In this document: one piece after another, positions 1-8,178 of the stretch
Layout: each line of letters opens with the position of its first letter
Position numbering within the stretch: the first letter of the stretch is position 1
Source: Shewanella baltica
GTDB lineage: Bacteria > Pseudomonadota > Gammaproteobacteria > Enterobacterales > Shewanellaceae
Direction: 5' to 3'
DNA: 64,000 bases
Assembly (NCBI RefSeq): GCF_900456975.1
Contig: NZ_UGYM01000002.1
Span: 1,674,001 to 1,738,000 of the forward strand
Notes under the pieces: model-generated
What the model saw: only the letters and a program-made list of their open reading frames with translations
What the model was told of the DNA's origin: nothing
Database searches by the model: none
Program-made: the position numbers and the translations under genes

Positions 1-623
1 TGCACTTTAATGCACACATCATCGCGTTTAAAGGCGATAGTCGGATTGGCTAAACGCTCTTTATCTCCTTTGGGCGAGCTCATCTTAATTTTTATCCCAG
101 CAAGGGATGCTAAGCCTTGTGAACTCAAGTCTGGTGATCTTGACTGAACGGGCTCAGCAGCCTGTTCAGATGGCAGTAAAGCGCTGAGTTTTGGACACAG
201 GGCGAGCAAATCTTGGCTCAGGGTATCGCACTCTGTCGCTTTTGAATCAATGACTAGTTCTATGTGTTCCCAGCCTTCCTGCGGATAGACTTTGTCGCTG
301 GGGTAGGGAAGTTCAACACAGGCAATGCTGAATTGACCGAGCGTGAGTGGGGTATCCAGTTCGATAATCAGAATCGTACGGCCATTGATAATATTGTCTG
401 AAATGATCTTACCGACGCAGGCAAAGGCATCGCGCAGGGCATCGGCACTGGCGATGGAATTAACGCGCAGCGCGACATGATCGCAAACCAGTGCTTTATC
501 CGCTAAACCTAAGGTTTCAAGCAAGGCTAAAATCTGTGCTTCGAAGGCGGGCCAGCTTTGGGTTAATAGCTCATAACTGATGCTTGTGCTCTGCGGCGCG
601 GCAGCTTCATTGGATGATGACAT
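1..623 (-). CDS. YecM-like VOC-superfamily protein (3' end cut by window)
   Basis: The gene reads from an ATG at 623 leftward and runs off the window edge, giving about 207 residues without a stop. A GGAG about 5 bases before the ATG supports the start. The segments DHVALRVN (around residue 48) and GWEHIELVID resemble the YecM family, which belongs to the vicinal oxygen chelate fold and is thought to bind metal; its biochemical role is unsettled. After the matching part, the protein has a proline/serine/glutamine-rich linker and a lysine-rich stretch that I do not recognise. Assignment is from motif memory only. Confidence 0.6.
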   Translation of the reverse strand, partial: MSSSNEAAAPQSTSISYELLTQSWPAFEAQILALLETLGLADKALVCDHVALRVNSIASADALRDAFACVGKIISDNIINGRTILIIELDTPLTLGQFSIACVELPYPSDKVYPQEGWEHIELVIDSKATECDTLSQDLLALCPKLSALLPSEQAAEPVQSRSPDLSSQGLASLAGIKIKMSSPKGDKERLANPTIAFKRDDVCIKV

Positions 624-729
624 AAAGACTCCAAGTTATTTATTATTGCCGTCAGTTTTTATCCCTTACACAAATAACGGGGATAATACAGCTAACGATA
701 TGATGTAAATGGCTAAATGCTAAATAAAA

Positions 730-749
730 ACGCCCATTAAGCTGGGCGT
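730..749 (-). terminator. Rho-independent terminator of the L,D-transpeptidase gene
   Basis: ACGCCCA and TGGGCGT pair around a 6-base loop. Read on the minus strand, the hairpin is followed by TTTTTATTTA. It lies just beyond the stop at 806. Confidence 0.75.
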
Positions 750-805
750 GTTTGATATCGTGCAATTATCTATTTGGCGTGTTGCCATCGGGAAGTTGGC
801 TAAAG

Positions 806-1318
806 TTACGGCCAAATCTCAATCGGCGTTCCTTCATCGACAACTTTCCACACTTCATCCATTTCGGCGTTGGTTATGGCGATACAGCCGTCGGTCCAGT
901 TGTATTGCTGGGCTTGTTCTGGCGGCAGCGGCGACTTAGGGTTCTGACCGTGGATCATGATCATGCCACCGGGTCTAATGCCTAAAGCTTTGGCTCTGAG
1001 TTTATCTTCTTCGTTGGGATATGAAATATGGATCGATTTATAATAGGCACTGTCGGGCTTTTTATAATCTAAGGTATAACGCCCCTGTGGTGTGCGTTGA
1101 TCGCCTTCCTTTAATTTGTGTCCTGCGGGCAAGTCACCCATGGCAATGCGATATTGTTTGAGTATTTTGCCATCGCGCAATAAAGCCATACTGGATTCGG
1201 ATTTTGTGATCACCACAAGATCCACTTTACCCATGCCAGAGGCATGTAATACGGGTGAAACGAGTGCCGCGATAGTCACAGTGAGGGTGGTCAATGTGGA
1301 AAGTAGGGTGGCGCGCAT
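806..1318 (-). CDS. L,D-transpeptidase (YkuD domain), exported
   Basis: This 170-residue protein has a signal peptide (residues 1-26, ending VLHA) and a YkuD catalytic domain. Motifs are HG at 123-124 and TDGC with the nucleophile Cys145, matching the family pattern HXn-(S/T)-X-G-C. Such enzymes act in the periplasm, either forming 3-3 peptidoglycan cross-links or attaching proteins to peptidoglycan; which one cannot be told from sequence. I chose the ATG at 1318, not the upstream in-frame start at 1372, because GAGG sits just before it and the signal peptide begins there. It is a single gene with its own terminator at 730-749. Confidence 0.88.
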   Translation of the reverse strand: MRATLLSTLTTLTVTIAALVSPVLHASGMGKVDLVVITKSESSMALLRDGKILKQYRIAMGDLPAGHKLKEGDQRTPQGRYTLDYKKPDSAYYKSIHISYPNEEDKLRAKALGIRPGGMIMIHGQNPKSPLPPEQAQQYNWTDGCIAITNAEMDEVWKVVDEGTPIEIWP

Positions 1319-1490
1319 GAAGTCCTCGAAAATTAACACTAGTTGTTGGCTTTTTTCGGCATCATACCGCAATTTTATCTGGCTGTGAGTAGATAATTTT
1401 GAGCTGAGTGCAATTGCATGGCAGACTCGTGGGATATTTATGGTGTAATCCGAGTGTTACTTAGTTTGTTGCAAGGAAGTCAAAGTTTGT

Positions 1491-2345
1491 ATGTCTGAAA
1501 ATATCGAATCCGAAAGTCCATTAAAACGTCAATTACGTACCATTATTTTTGGCACTGATACCCCCGCTGGCCGCTATTTTGATATCGCCTTAATGGTGTG
1601 CATTGTGCTGAGTGTCGGTTTGGTGTTCCTCGATACGGTGGAAATGTTCCATCGTGAATATGGGCAGATTATTCGCGTCTTGGAATGGGTCTTTACTGTC
1701 ATCTTTACCATTGAATATGGTCTACGTTTGTACTGTGCGACTCATCCTGTGTTATATGCCCGCAGTTTTTATGGCGTCGTCGATTTATTATCGGTATTGC
1801 CAAGTTATCTGGCGTTGCTGATCCCTGGCGCCAACTTTACCTTAGTCATCCGGATACTGAGGTTATTTAGGATTTTCCGCGTACTCAAATTACTGCGTTA
1901 TTTGAGTGAAGGAAATGTGCTGCTTAGGGCGATGATGCAGTCGAGCCGTAAGGTATTTTTGTTTTTCTTCTCGGTCAGTTTGATCGTTATGGTGCTCAGT
2001 GCGGTAATGTATGTGGTTGAAGGGCCTGATAATGGCTTTAGTTCAATTCCAAAATCTGTCTACTGGACGATTGTAACGATTACCACTGTCGGTTATGGCG
2101 ACATCACCCCGAAAACGGGATTAGGACAGGCGATTGCGGCTTTTACTATGCTGATTGGTTACTCAATTATCGCGATCCCTACGGGGATTTTAACTGCGGA
2201 AATTTCCCAAGAAGTAGGGCGTCATCGAGATTTACGCTCGTGCAATCAATGCCATAAAACCGGTCACGATCTTGATGCCATGTACTGTAGCCGCTGCGGA
2301 TGCGAGTTAGATAGCCTAGATGCCCCCGTTGAAAAAGGCGCTTAG
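1491..2345 (+). CDS. Voltage-gated potassium channel with C-terminal zinc ribbon
   Basis: A 284-residue six-segment ion channel of the inner membrane. The S4 voltage sensor is at about 121-138, with arginine or lysine at nearly every third position. The pore helix and selectivity filter TTVGYGD are at 198-204, which identifies K+ selectivity. S5 and S6 flank it. After S6 comes a short soluble tail with four or five cysteines (C251-x2-C254, then C266-x2-C269 and C271) forming a zinc-ribbon-like knuckle, unlike the RCK/TrkA-N domains common in bacterial channels. SD AAGGA lies 13 bases before the ATG. The gene is followed after 48 bases by the MATE gene and may be co-transcribed. The channel call is firm; the zinc-ribbon role (sensing or assembly) is inference. 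Confidence 0.9.
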   Translation: MSENIESESPLKRQLRTIIFGTDTPAGRYFDIALMVCIVLSVGLVFLDTVEMFHREYGQIIRVLEWVFTVIFTIEYGLRLYCATHPVLYARSFYGVVDLLSVLPSYLALLIPGANFTLVIRILRLFRIFRVLKLLRYLSEGNVLLRAMMQSSRKVFLFFFSVSLIVMVLSAVMYVVEGPDNGFSSIPKSVYWTIVTITTVGYGDITPKTGLGQAIAAFTMLIGYSIIAIPTGILTAEISQEVGRHRDLRSCNQCHKTGHDLDAMYCSRCGCELDSLDAPVEKGA

Positions 2346-2393
2346 TCATAGCGTTGGCTGACACTTATTATTTTTTGCAGGTAAAACACACGT

Positions 2394-3941
2394 ATGACGC
2401 AAGCCAAGTTTGTTGAAGGCCCCATATTACGCCACATCTTAGTGATGAGTTCGACCGCCGCGGTGGGGATTTCTGCCTTATTTGTGGTGGATTTACTGGA
2501 TATCTTTTTCCTGAGTTTATTAGGGGAGCATGAGCTTGCTGCGGCTGTGGGGTATGCGGGCAGTATCTCCTTTTTCACTACGTCCATTGGGATAGGCCTA
2601 TCAATTGCATTAGGCGCCTTAGTGTCTCGCTCGATTGGTGCAAAAGATGTGGTGCTGGCAAAGCGGTTATTGCTCAATAGCGCAGTGGTGACAACGCTGA
2701 TTAGCGTGCTGGTGGCCGCCGTGGTCACTACTTTCATCCCTGAGTTGGTTGCCTTAGTGGGCGCAAGTGGCCATACGGCTGAGCTCGCTGCCAGCTACTT
2801 GTATATCTTAGTGCCTTCCTTGCCCTTTATTTGTCTTGCGATGGCGCTCGGCGGGGCTTTGCGCGCCGTGGGTGATGCTAAGTTATCCATGATGTCGACC
2901 TTAGCGGGCGGCGGCGTTAATGCTGTACTCGACCCGATTTTTATCTTCCTGTTCGCCATGGGGATTGAAGGCGCGGCATTGGCATCAGTCTTAGCGCGGG
3001 TGGCGGTATTTTTAATTGCTGGCCGCGGCGTTGTAGTTAAGCATAAGTTGTTAGGTCATTTCGATAAGGCGCATTTTATCGCCGATCTAAAACCCATCTT
3101 TGCCATAGCGGGACCCGCGATGTTAACCAATGTGGCGACGCCTATCGGTAATGCCTTTGTGACCCGAGCCATTGCCGATTTCGGTGACGCTTACGTGGCG
3201 GGCTGGGCGGTATTAGGGCGTTTAATCCCTGTGACCTTTGGGATGATCTTTGCGCTCTCGGGCGCGATTGGCCCTATTGTTGGGCAAAACTTCGGTGCGG
3301 GGCAGTTTGACCGAGTGCGCGAGAGTTTAACCCGCGCCATCCAGTTTTGTACTGTGTATGTGTTGGTGATGTCTCTGTTGCTGTTTGTGCTTAAGTCGCA
3401 TTTGGTCAATGTGTTTGATATGAAGGGTGACAGCGCCGATCTTATCCACTTCTTCTGCAGTTATATCGCGGTATTCTTTATCTTTTCGGGGATTTTATTT
3501 GTGGCGAATGCGTCCTTTAATAACCTCGGTAAGGCTAAATATTCCACCCTGTTTAACGTCGGTAAAGCCACCTTAGGCACAGTGCCTTTTGTGTATTTTG
3601 GTGCACTCTGGGGCGGAGTTTACGGCGTATTGATTGGGCAAATATTAGGGTCTATTTTGTTTGGTACCTTAGGTGTGTGGGTTGCTTATCGTTTAGTGGA
3701 TAAAGTGGCGGCGCAGGCACAGTTTTCCGCGATGGCGAATGTCGGTGGCATCAATGCCGCTCCCCGCAATGTTGCGCTGACTGAGGAAGAAGAAATCGCT
3801 AACTGTGTGGCGGAGAACTTGCCGAGCGCGACTAATCCGCTTTCATCCTCCTGCGTGCAGATGGCGCAATTAACCGAGGAGCAAGAGAGTGAGTCGGTAT
3901 TGCCGATAACGTATTTGGAAGAAGGTAAAAAGCCGAACTGA
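2394..3941 (+). CDS. MATE-family multidrug/toxin efflux transporter
   Basis: A 515-residue integral membrane protein with about 12 hydrophobic segments and the MATE layout of two homologous halves. The first half begins EGPILRHILVMSSTAAVG and the second around residue 240 (IAGPAMLTNVATPIGN). Known MATE proteins export cationic drugs or metabolites in exchange for Na+ or H+. The last 60 or so residues are hydrophilic and acidic (EEEEIA, EEQESES), longer than usual and cytoplasmic in inference. It lies 48 bases after the K+ channel gene on the same strand and ends in the terminator at 4005-4034. The substrate cannot be predicted. Confidence 0.88.
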   Translation: MTQAKFVEGPILRHILVMSSTAAVGISALFVVDLLDIFFLSLLGEHELAAAVGYAGSISFFTTSIGIGLSIALGALVSRSIGAKDVVLAKRLLLNSAVVTTLISVLVAAVVTTFIPELVALVGASGHTAELAASYLYILVPSLPFICLAMALGGALRAVGDAKLSMMSTLAGGGVNAVLDPIFIFLFAMGIEGAALASVLARVAVFLIAGRGVVVKHKLLGHFDKAHFIADLKPIFAIAGPAMLTNVATPIGNAFVTRAIADFGDAYVAGWAVLGRLIPVTFGMIFALSGAIGPIVGQNFGAGQFDRVRESLTRAIQFCTVYVLVMSLLLFVLKSHLVNVFDMKGDSADLIHFFCSYIAVFFIFSGILFVANASFNNLGKAKYSTLFNVGKATLGTVPFVYFGALWGGVYGVLIGQILGSILFGTLGVWVAYRLVDKVAAQAQFSAMANVGGINAAPRNVALTEEEEIANCVAENLPSATNPLSSSCVQMAQLTEEQESESVLPITYLEEGKKPN

Positions 3942-4004
3942 CTTTAGAGGCTATGTGGTTTGCCAAAGCCGGCTAGCAGCGCGAACTTAGGAACACAGAA
4001 AAAC

Positions 4005-4034
4005 AAAATGCCACAAGATTGCTTGTGGCATTTT
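4005..4034. terminator. Bidirectional rho-independent terminator
   Basis: AAAATGCCACAAG pairs perfectly with CTTGTGGCATTTT around an ATTG loop, giving T-runs on both strands. It ends the MATE transcript and the convergent DUF2986 gene. Confidence 0.85.
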
Positions 4035-4136
4035 TGTTTGAAGCGGCGTCTGCAGTTAATCTAGTCGGGTTAACAATGCACAACAATACGCCGCTAGAAA
4101 GCGTTATTCTGCGGTACGCTTATTCTTCAGTACTGC

Positions 4137-4334
4137 TTATTCTTCAATGCTTGGCGCGTCTTGTTGGCCTTCGACTTGTTCAGTCGTGGCTTCTACTGCC
4201 GCCATTTTTGCGCGATCGGCCTTAGAGATGTAACCTGATTTCGCTGGTGAGCCGATAGTCACGGGATCGACTTTATTCAGTCTGGCCTTAGCGCGCTTAG
4301 CTATTTTCTTGATGATCTTTTGTTTCTTGTTCAT
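4137..4334 (-). CDS. Small basic DUF2986-type protein
   Basis: A 65-residue protein starting MNKKQKIIKKIAKRAKAR, strongly basic at the N terminus, with YISKADRAKM in the middle and an acidic glutamine/glutamate-rich tail. The lysine-rich start and the YISKA(D/E)RAK block match what I recall of DUF2986, a small family of marine gammaproteobacteria with no known function. I use the ATG at 4334; an upstream in-frame start at 4358 would add MRNEIRDV, which is outside the family pattern. The charge suggests nucleic-acid or ribosome contact, but that is only inference. Confidence 0.65.
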   Translation of the reverse strand: MNKKQKIIKKIAKRAKARLNKVDPVTIGSPAKSGYISKADRAKMAAVEATTEQVEGQQDAPSIEE

Positions 4335-4684
4335 GACGTCTCTAATTTCGTTTCGCACCCGCTATGCGCAGGAATATGAGGCCAAGGGCTCAATTGAGGG
4401 CGGATTCTAACTCAATCTGAGCTAACTGACTATGTTTTGCTGAATTGTTTTACTGAAAACTGTCGAAAAGAACCGCAACTTTTTGGCGGTCAATTTTGCA
4501 ATAGCGCGTTTTCACGGGAGTTTGACTCAATGGGCAGTACAGGGATGAGTGCAATCGATGTCGAGTATTTTGCGCTACCTGCTGTCAGTAGGCGTTAAAA
4601 GCCATTATATTGCCCCGCATTATTAGTTCAATAAACTGACGCTAATGTCATTTTTATTGCTCATGTACAATCTGAGGATAAGCT

Positions 4685-5002
4685 GTGTTACTCACTAAAA
4701 TCACTTTTTTCGAGCGTTTTGAACACGATATCTTAAGTGGCACGAAAACCATTACCCTGCGCGATGAAGCCGAATCCCATGTGATAGCGGGGCAAATTCT
4801 GCCTGTGTCCACCTTCGAAACTGACCGCTGGTTTTGTGATATCCAGATTATCGATGTCACGCCAGTAAAGTTAACTGAGCTTACCGAGGTGCATGCTAAA
4901 CAAGAGAATATGACTCTGCCACAGTTACGCGATGTGATTGCAGAGATTTATCCCGGCCTTGAGCAATTGTTTATGATCCGCTTCAGGATTTTGTCGCAGT
5001 AA
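4685..5002 (+). CDS. yqfB: N4-acetylcytidine amidohydrolase (ASCH domain, YqfB)
   Basis: A 105-residue ASCH-fold protein, nearly the length of E. coli YqfB (103). The matches are clear along its length: ITFFERF near the start, TKTITLRDEAESH around residues 20-32, HAKQENMTL and IAEIYPG toward the end. E. coli YqfB hydrolyses N4-acetylcytidine to cytidine and acetate; the conserved Lys, Thr and Glu of the first half are thought to be catalytic. It starts with GTG at 4685, supported by GAGG seven bases upstream. It stands alone between two bidirectional terminators, so it probably has its own promoter. Confidence 0.9.
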   Translation: MLLTKITFFERFEHDILSGTKTITLRDEAESHVIAGQILPVSTFETDRWFCDIQIIDVTPVKLTELTEVHAKQENMTLPQLRDVIAEIYPGLEQLFMIRFRILSQ

Positions 5003-5051
5003 TCTGTCACAGTAAAATGTGCAGTGAGACATTCTCGCTCAATTCTAAATA

Positions 5052-5076
5052 AAAAAGGCTGCGCTGCAGCCTTTTT
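5052..5076. terminator. Bidirectional rho-independent terminator
   Basis: GGCTGC and GCAGCC pair around a GCT loop, flanked by five As and five Ts. It serves yqfB (+) and the RND operon (-). Confidence 0.82.
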
Positions 5077-5130
5077 GTTTATTGTTTTAATGTCACTTGC
5101 TTCAAAAGCATATTCAGTTGTTGAAGCTTG

Positions 5131-8100
5131 CTACACTGTCCAAGGTAGTAGCTTTTGAGCTACGCGGTCGGCTTGGCCTAAACGAATGGCGGCACGATGG
5201 CGCATTCGATACAAGGCTTGGTAGCACAAGGGTACTAAGTACAAGCTAGTCAAAGTCGAGAACGACAAGCCACCAATAATGGCGATTGCCATGGGCGAAT
5301 ACGGCGGGCCGCCGCCACCGATTTGGGTTTCACCCATCGCCAGTGGCACTAAGCCCAACACTGTGGTGCCCACTGTCATCAATACTGGGCGCAAACGCGT
5401 GATACACACATCTCGAATGGTGGCGGACAATTTGTCGAGATCCGGCGTCATCTGGTTAATTTGATCCACCAGAACGATGCCGTTATTCACCACAATTCCC
5501 ATTAAAATCAAGATGCCTATCATGGCCATCACAGAAATAGGCGTGCCCGTGATGAACAGCGCCCAGAATACACCTGTGATAGAAAATAGGATTGAAGTGA
5601 TAATCGCCGTCGGTAATAACAGAGACTCAAACAGCGCCGCCATCACGATGTAAATCATCGCGACAGCCAATAGCATATTGGTTGCCATCACATTCTGATC
5701 TTCATCTTGACGCTCGAATCCACCGCGTAATGAATAGTCGTAACCATTAGGGAAATGGATATTTTCCATCACTTGCTTGATCTTAGTTTGCGCTTCTTCC
5801 GTGGTGAGGTTTTCTAAGTTAGCGCCAATCGACAAAGAGGTTTGGCGATTAAAGTGCTTGATCGTATCGAAGCGAGGTTGGATTTCAATCTTCGCTAAGT
5901 TATCTAAGGTGTACACCCTTTGGTCGATGCGCACTATCGGTAACTGCTTGAGTTTTTCGAGCGACTTTTGCCACTCTTTCTCATAGGCCATTTCGATGCG
6001 CAGTTCGCCATTAGGATCGTGACGGAACGATCGCAGCGGTGAACCGCGCAGTGCCATAGAGATACTCGAAGCGATTTCATTGAGTTTTAAATCTAACCGC
6101 GCCGCCATTTGCCTATCGATGCGGATAACCACTTCCTGTTGCGCACCGTTAAGCTCAGAGCGAACATCTTGCATTCCTTTGATATTTTGCAGTAAAGGGA
6201 TTACTTGTTCGCTTAAGTTAATCAGCTCAGAGGTTGAGCGACCTGTGAGCGTCACGCGCACACCAGAGTTGTCATTACCCCAACCAAATTGCGGTTTGGC
6301 GATCGAATACTTAGGGAAGCCGCTGCGGATTTTCTTTTTCAACTCATCCAGTGGCATAGGCAAGTCTTTCTTCAGCAATATCACTGATGAACCATCGTCG
6401 GATGAGTAGTAGCTGTAGACAGAATCAATATGAAATTCCTCTTTATTTTTATAAAGATACTCTTCCATTTGATTGACCATAGCTTCAGTCACATTGAGAT
6501 TATGGCGACCTTCCACTTGATAGTTGATGTAAATCCGCTCCTTGCTCTGGCTGTCTTCTTGATCCTGTTTGACCATAGACAGCGGCAGGGCGGTGGACGC
6601 GAGAATGGCCACCGCAATAAAGCCTGAACGCCAAGGCCTCAGCAATACCCAGTTAAGCGTATTGTTGTAGAAGTGCTGTAACTTACCGGCATCCTTCTCG
6701 GGCGCGATGTCAAAGTGGAACTTAGTCAACATCAAAGGGATCAAGGTTTTCGCAACCAGTAGCGATGCCGCAAGCGAGATACAAATCGCGATGGCAACAT
6801 GCTCGAGGAAAATTGTCAGCTCCACTTTCACGCCAAAAATATTGGGTAAAAATACGATGGCAGTGGTCATAGTGCCCGCCAATACGGCGAGGGACACTTT
6901 ATCGACCCCAGTCATCACTGACTCTTCATTATCCTTGGGTGATTTGCCTTGTTTCTCCTGCAGCACGCTCTCGGTCACCACCACAGCGTTATCAATTAAC
7001 ATACCAATGGCGAGCAAGAGTCCCATCATAGACAGGATATTCAAGCTGTAACCGAGTAAATACATGGCGGCGAGCGTCATACCGATGGAAATCGGCACAG
7101 ACGACACGACCACTAAGGTCATTTTCAGATTACGCAGGAACAAGTACAGCACCACAAAGGACAGCAGGGCGCCGATTAAACCCGAAAACAGTAAGTCCAT
7201 CAGGGATGATTTTACCCCAGAGGCTTGATCTTCCATGATAAACAGCCGAATACCTTGGAATTGTTGATCTTGCTTCGCTAGTTCGATGACTTTTAGTACG
7301 CGTTCAGACACTTCGACTAAGTTAGCGCCTGATTCCTTAAACACATCTAAACCGACAGCATAGTGCTGATCTAAATGGCGACCTTCGATACGCTCTGGCA
7401 AGGCAAACTGCACATCTGCAATATCGCCTAAGGTCAATCCTGGGATCAGCACCAGTGCTTTGATATCTTCAAGGTTTCTAAACTCACCCTTCGGCGACAC
7501 TTGGTAAACGATGTTACTGGCCCTGAGTGTGCCAGCGCTAATCACAAAGTTTTCTCTGCCGAGGCGGGCTTGCAAGTCGGTGGCTGAAAATCCACTGGCG
7601 GCAAGACGGTCGGCATTGATACGCACTTCAATCTGCTTTTGTTCAACGCCGTACAGGCTGACCTTAGAGACACCTTCAACACGTTCAAGCGGACGTTTAA
7701 GCTGTTTATCGAGTAAATCGAATGCGCCTGACAGCTCGCGGTCGCTCGATATACGTATCGTGAGCACAGGCATGTCGGCGGTGGAGAATTGGCGGATAAA
7801 GACTCGCTCAACATCCTTTGGCAATAAATGCCGCACCGCATCGATTTTTTCCCGCGCTTCTAGGCTCTTAGTCGCAACGTTCTCGCCCCACTTCATGTTG
7901 ATTTCGATTTCAGAACCTTCTTGGGAAGATTCTGATTCGAGCTCATCAATCCCACCCATAGTGGCGAGGGATTCCTCCAGCACTTTGGTGATATCGCGCT
8001 CTACTTCAGCGGGGGTTGAGCCCTTGTAGGGCACTTGCACCACAATCTGCGGAATATCGATACCGGGGAACATTTCCAGCGGTAACAAACGACTCGAGGC

Positions 8101-8178
8101 GAGACCAAATAGCAAGATAGCAAAGAAGAACATGCTGGTGGTCACGGGACGCTTAATGGCTAAACGGGTGAGGTTCAT
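5131..8178 (-). CDS. RND efflux pump, inner-membrane transporter (second of a pair)
   Basis: A 1015-residue AcrB-type transporter. The N-terminal helix (IKRPVTTSMFFFAILLFG) is followed by the first periplasmic porter loop, TM2-6 (about 335-480), a second periplasmic loop, then TM8-12. The proton-relay helix TM4 reads GMLIDNAVVVTE, with one Asp followed by Asn where AcrB has Asp-Asp. RND pumps take substrates from periplasm or membrane and expel them through an adaptor and an outer membrane channel. Its ATG overlaps the stop of the upstream pump by 4 bases, so the two are translationally coupled. It is the last gene of the MFP-RND-RND operon. Substrate unknown. Confidence 0.92.
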   Translation of the reverse strand: MNLTRLAIKRPVTTSMFFFAILLFGLASSRLLPLEMFPGIDIPQIVVQVPYKGSTPAEVERDITKVLEESLATMGGIDELESESSQEGSEIEINMKWGENVATKSLEAREKIDAVRHLLPKDVERVFIRQFSTADMPVLTIRISSDRELSGAFDLLDKQLKRPLERVEGVSKVSLYGVEQKQIEVRINADRLAASGFSATDLQARLGRENFVISAGTLRASNIVYQVSPKGEFRNLEDIKALVLIPGLTLGDIADVQFALPERIEGRHLDQHYAVGLDVFKESGANLVEVSERVLKVIELAKQDQQFQGIRLFIMEDQASGVKSSLMDLLFSGLIGALLSFVVLYLFLRNLKMTLVVVSSVPISIGMTLAAMYLLGYSLNILSMMGLLLAIGMLIDNAVVVTESVLQEKQGKSPKDNEESVMTGVDKVSLAVLAGTMTTAIVFLPNIFGVKVELTIFLEHVAIAICISLAASLLVAKTLIPLMLTKFHFDIAPEKDAGKLQHFYNNTLNWVLLRPWRSGFIAVAILASTALPLSMVKQDQEDSQSKERIYINYQVEGRHNLNVTEAMVNQMEEYLYKNKEEFHIDSVYSYYSSDDGSSVILLKKDLPMPLDELKKKIRSGFPKYSIAKPQFGWGNDNSGVRVTLTGRSTSELINLSEQVIPLLQNIKGMQDVRSELNGAQQEVVIRIDRQMAARLDLKLNEIASSISMALRGSPLRSFRHDPNGELRIEMAYEKEWQKSLEKLKQLPIVRIDQRVYTLDNLAKIEIQPRFDTIKHFNRQTSLSIGANLENLTTEEAQTKIKQVMENIHFPNGYDYSLRGGFERQDEDQNVMATNMLLAVAMIYIVMAALFESLLLPTAIITSILFSITGVFWALFITGTPISVMAMIGILILMGIVVNNGIVLVDQINQMTPDLDKLSATIRDVCITRLRPVLMTVGTTVLGLVPLAMGETQIGGGGPPYSPMAIAIIGGLSFSTLTSLYLVPLCYQALYRMRHRAAIRLGQADRVAQKLLPWTV

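Noticed and set aside
4654..4860. Antisense open frame over yqfB
   Set aside because: It is a shadow of a well-recognised gene; no ribosome site or homology.
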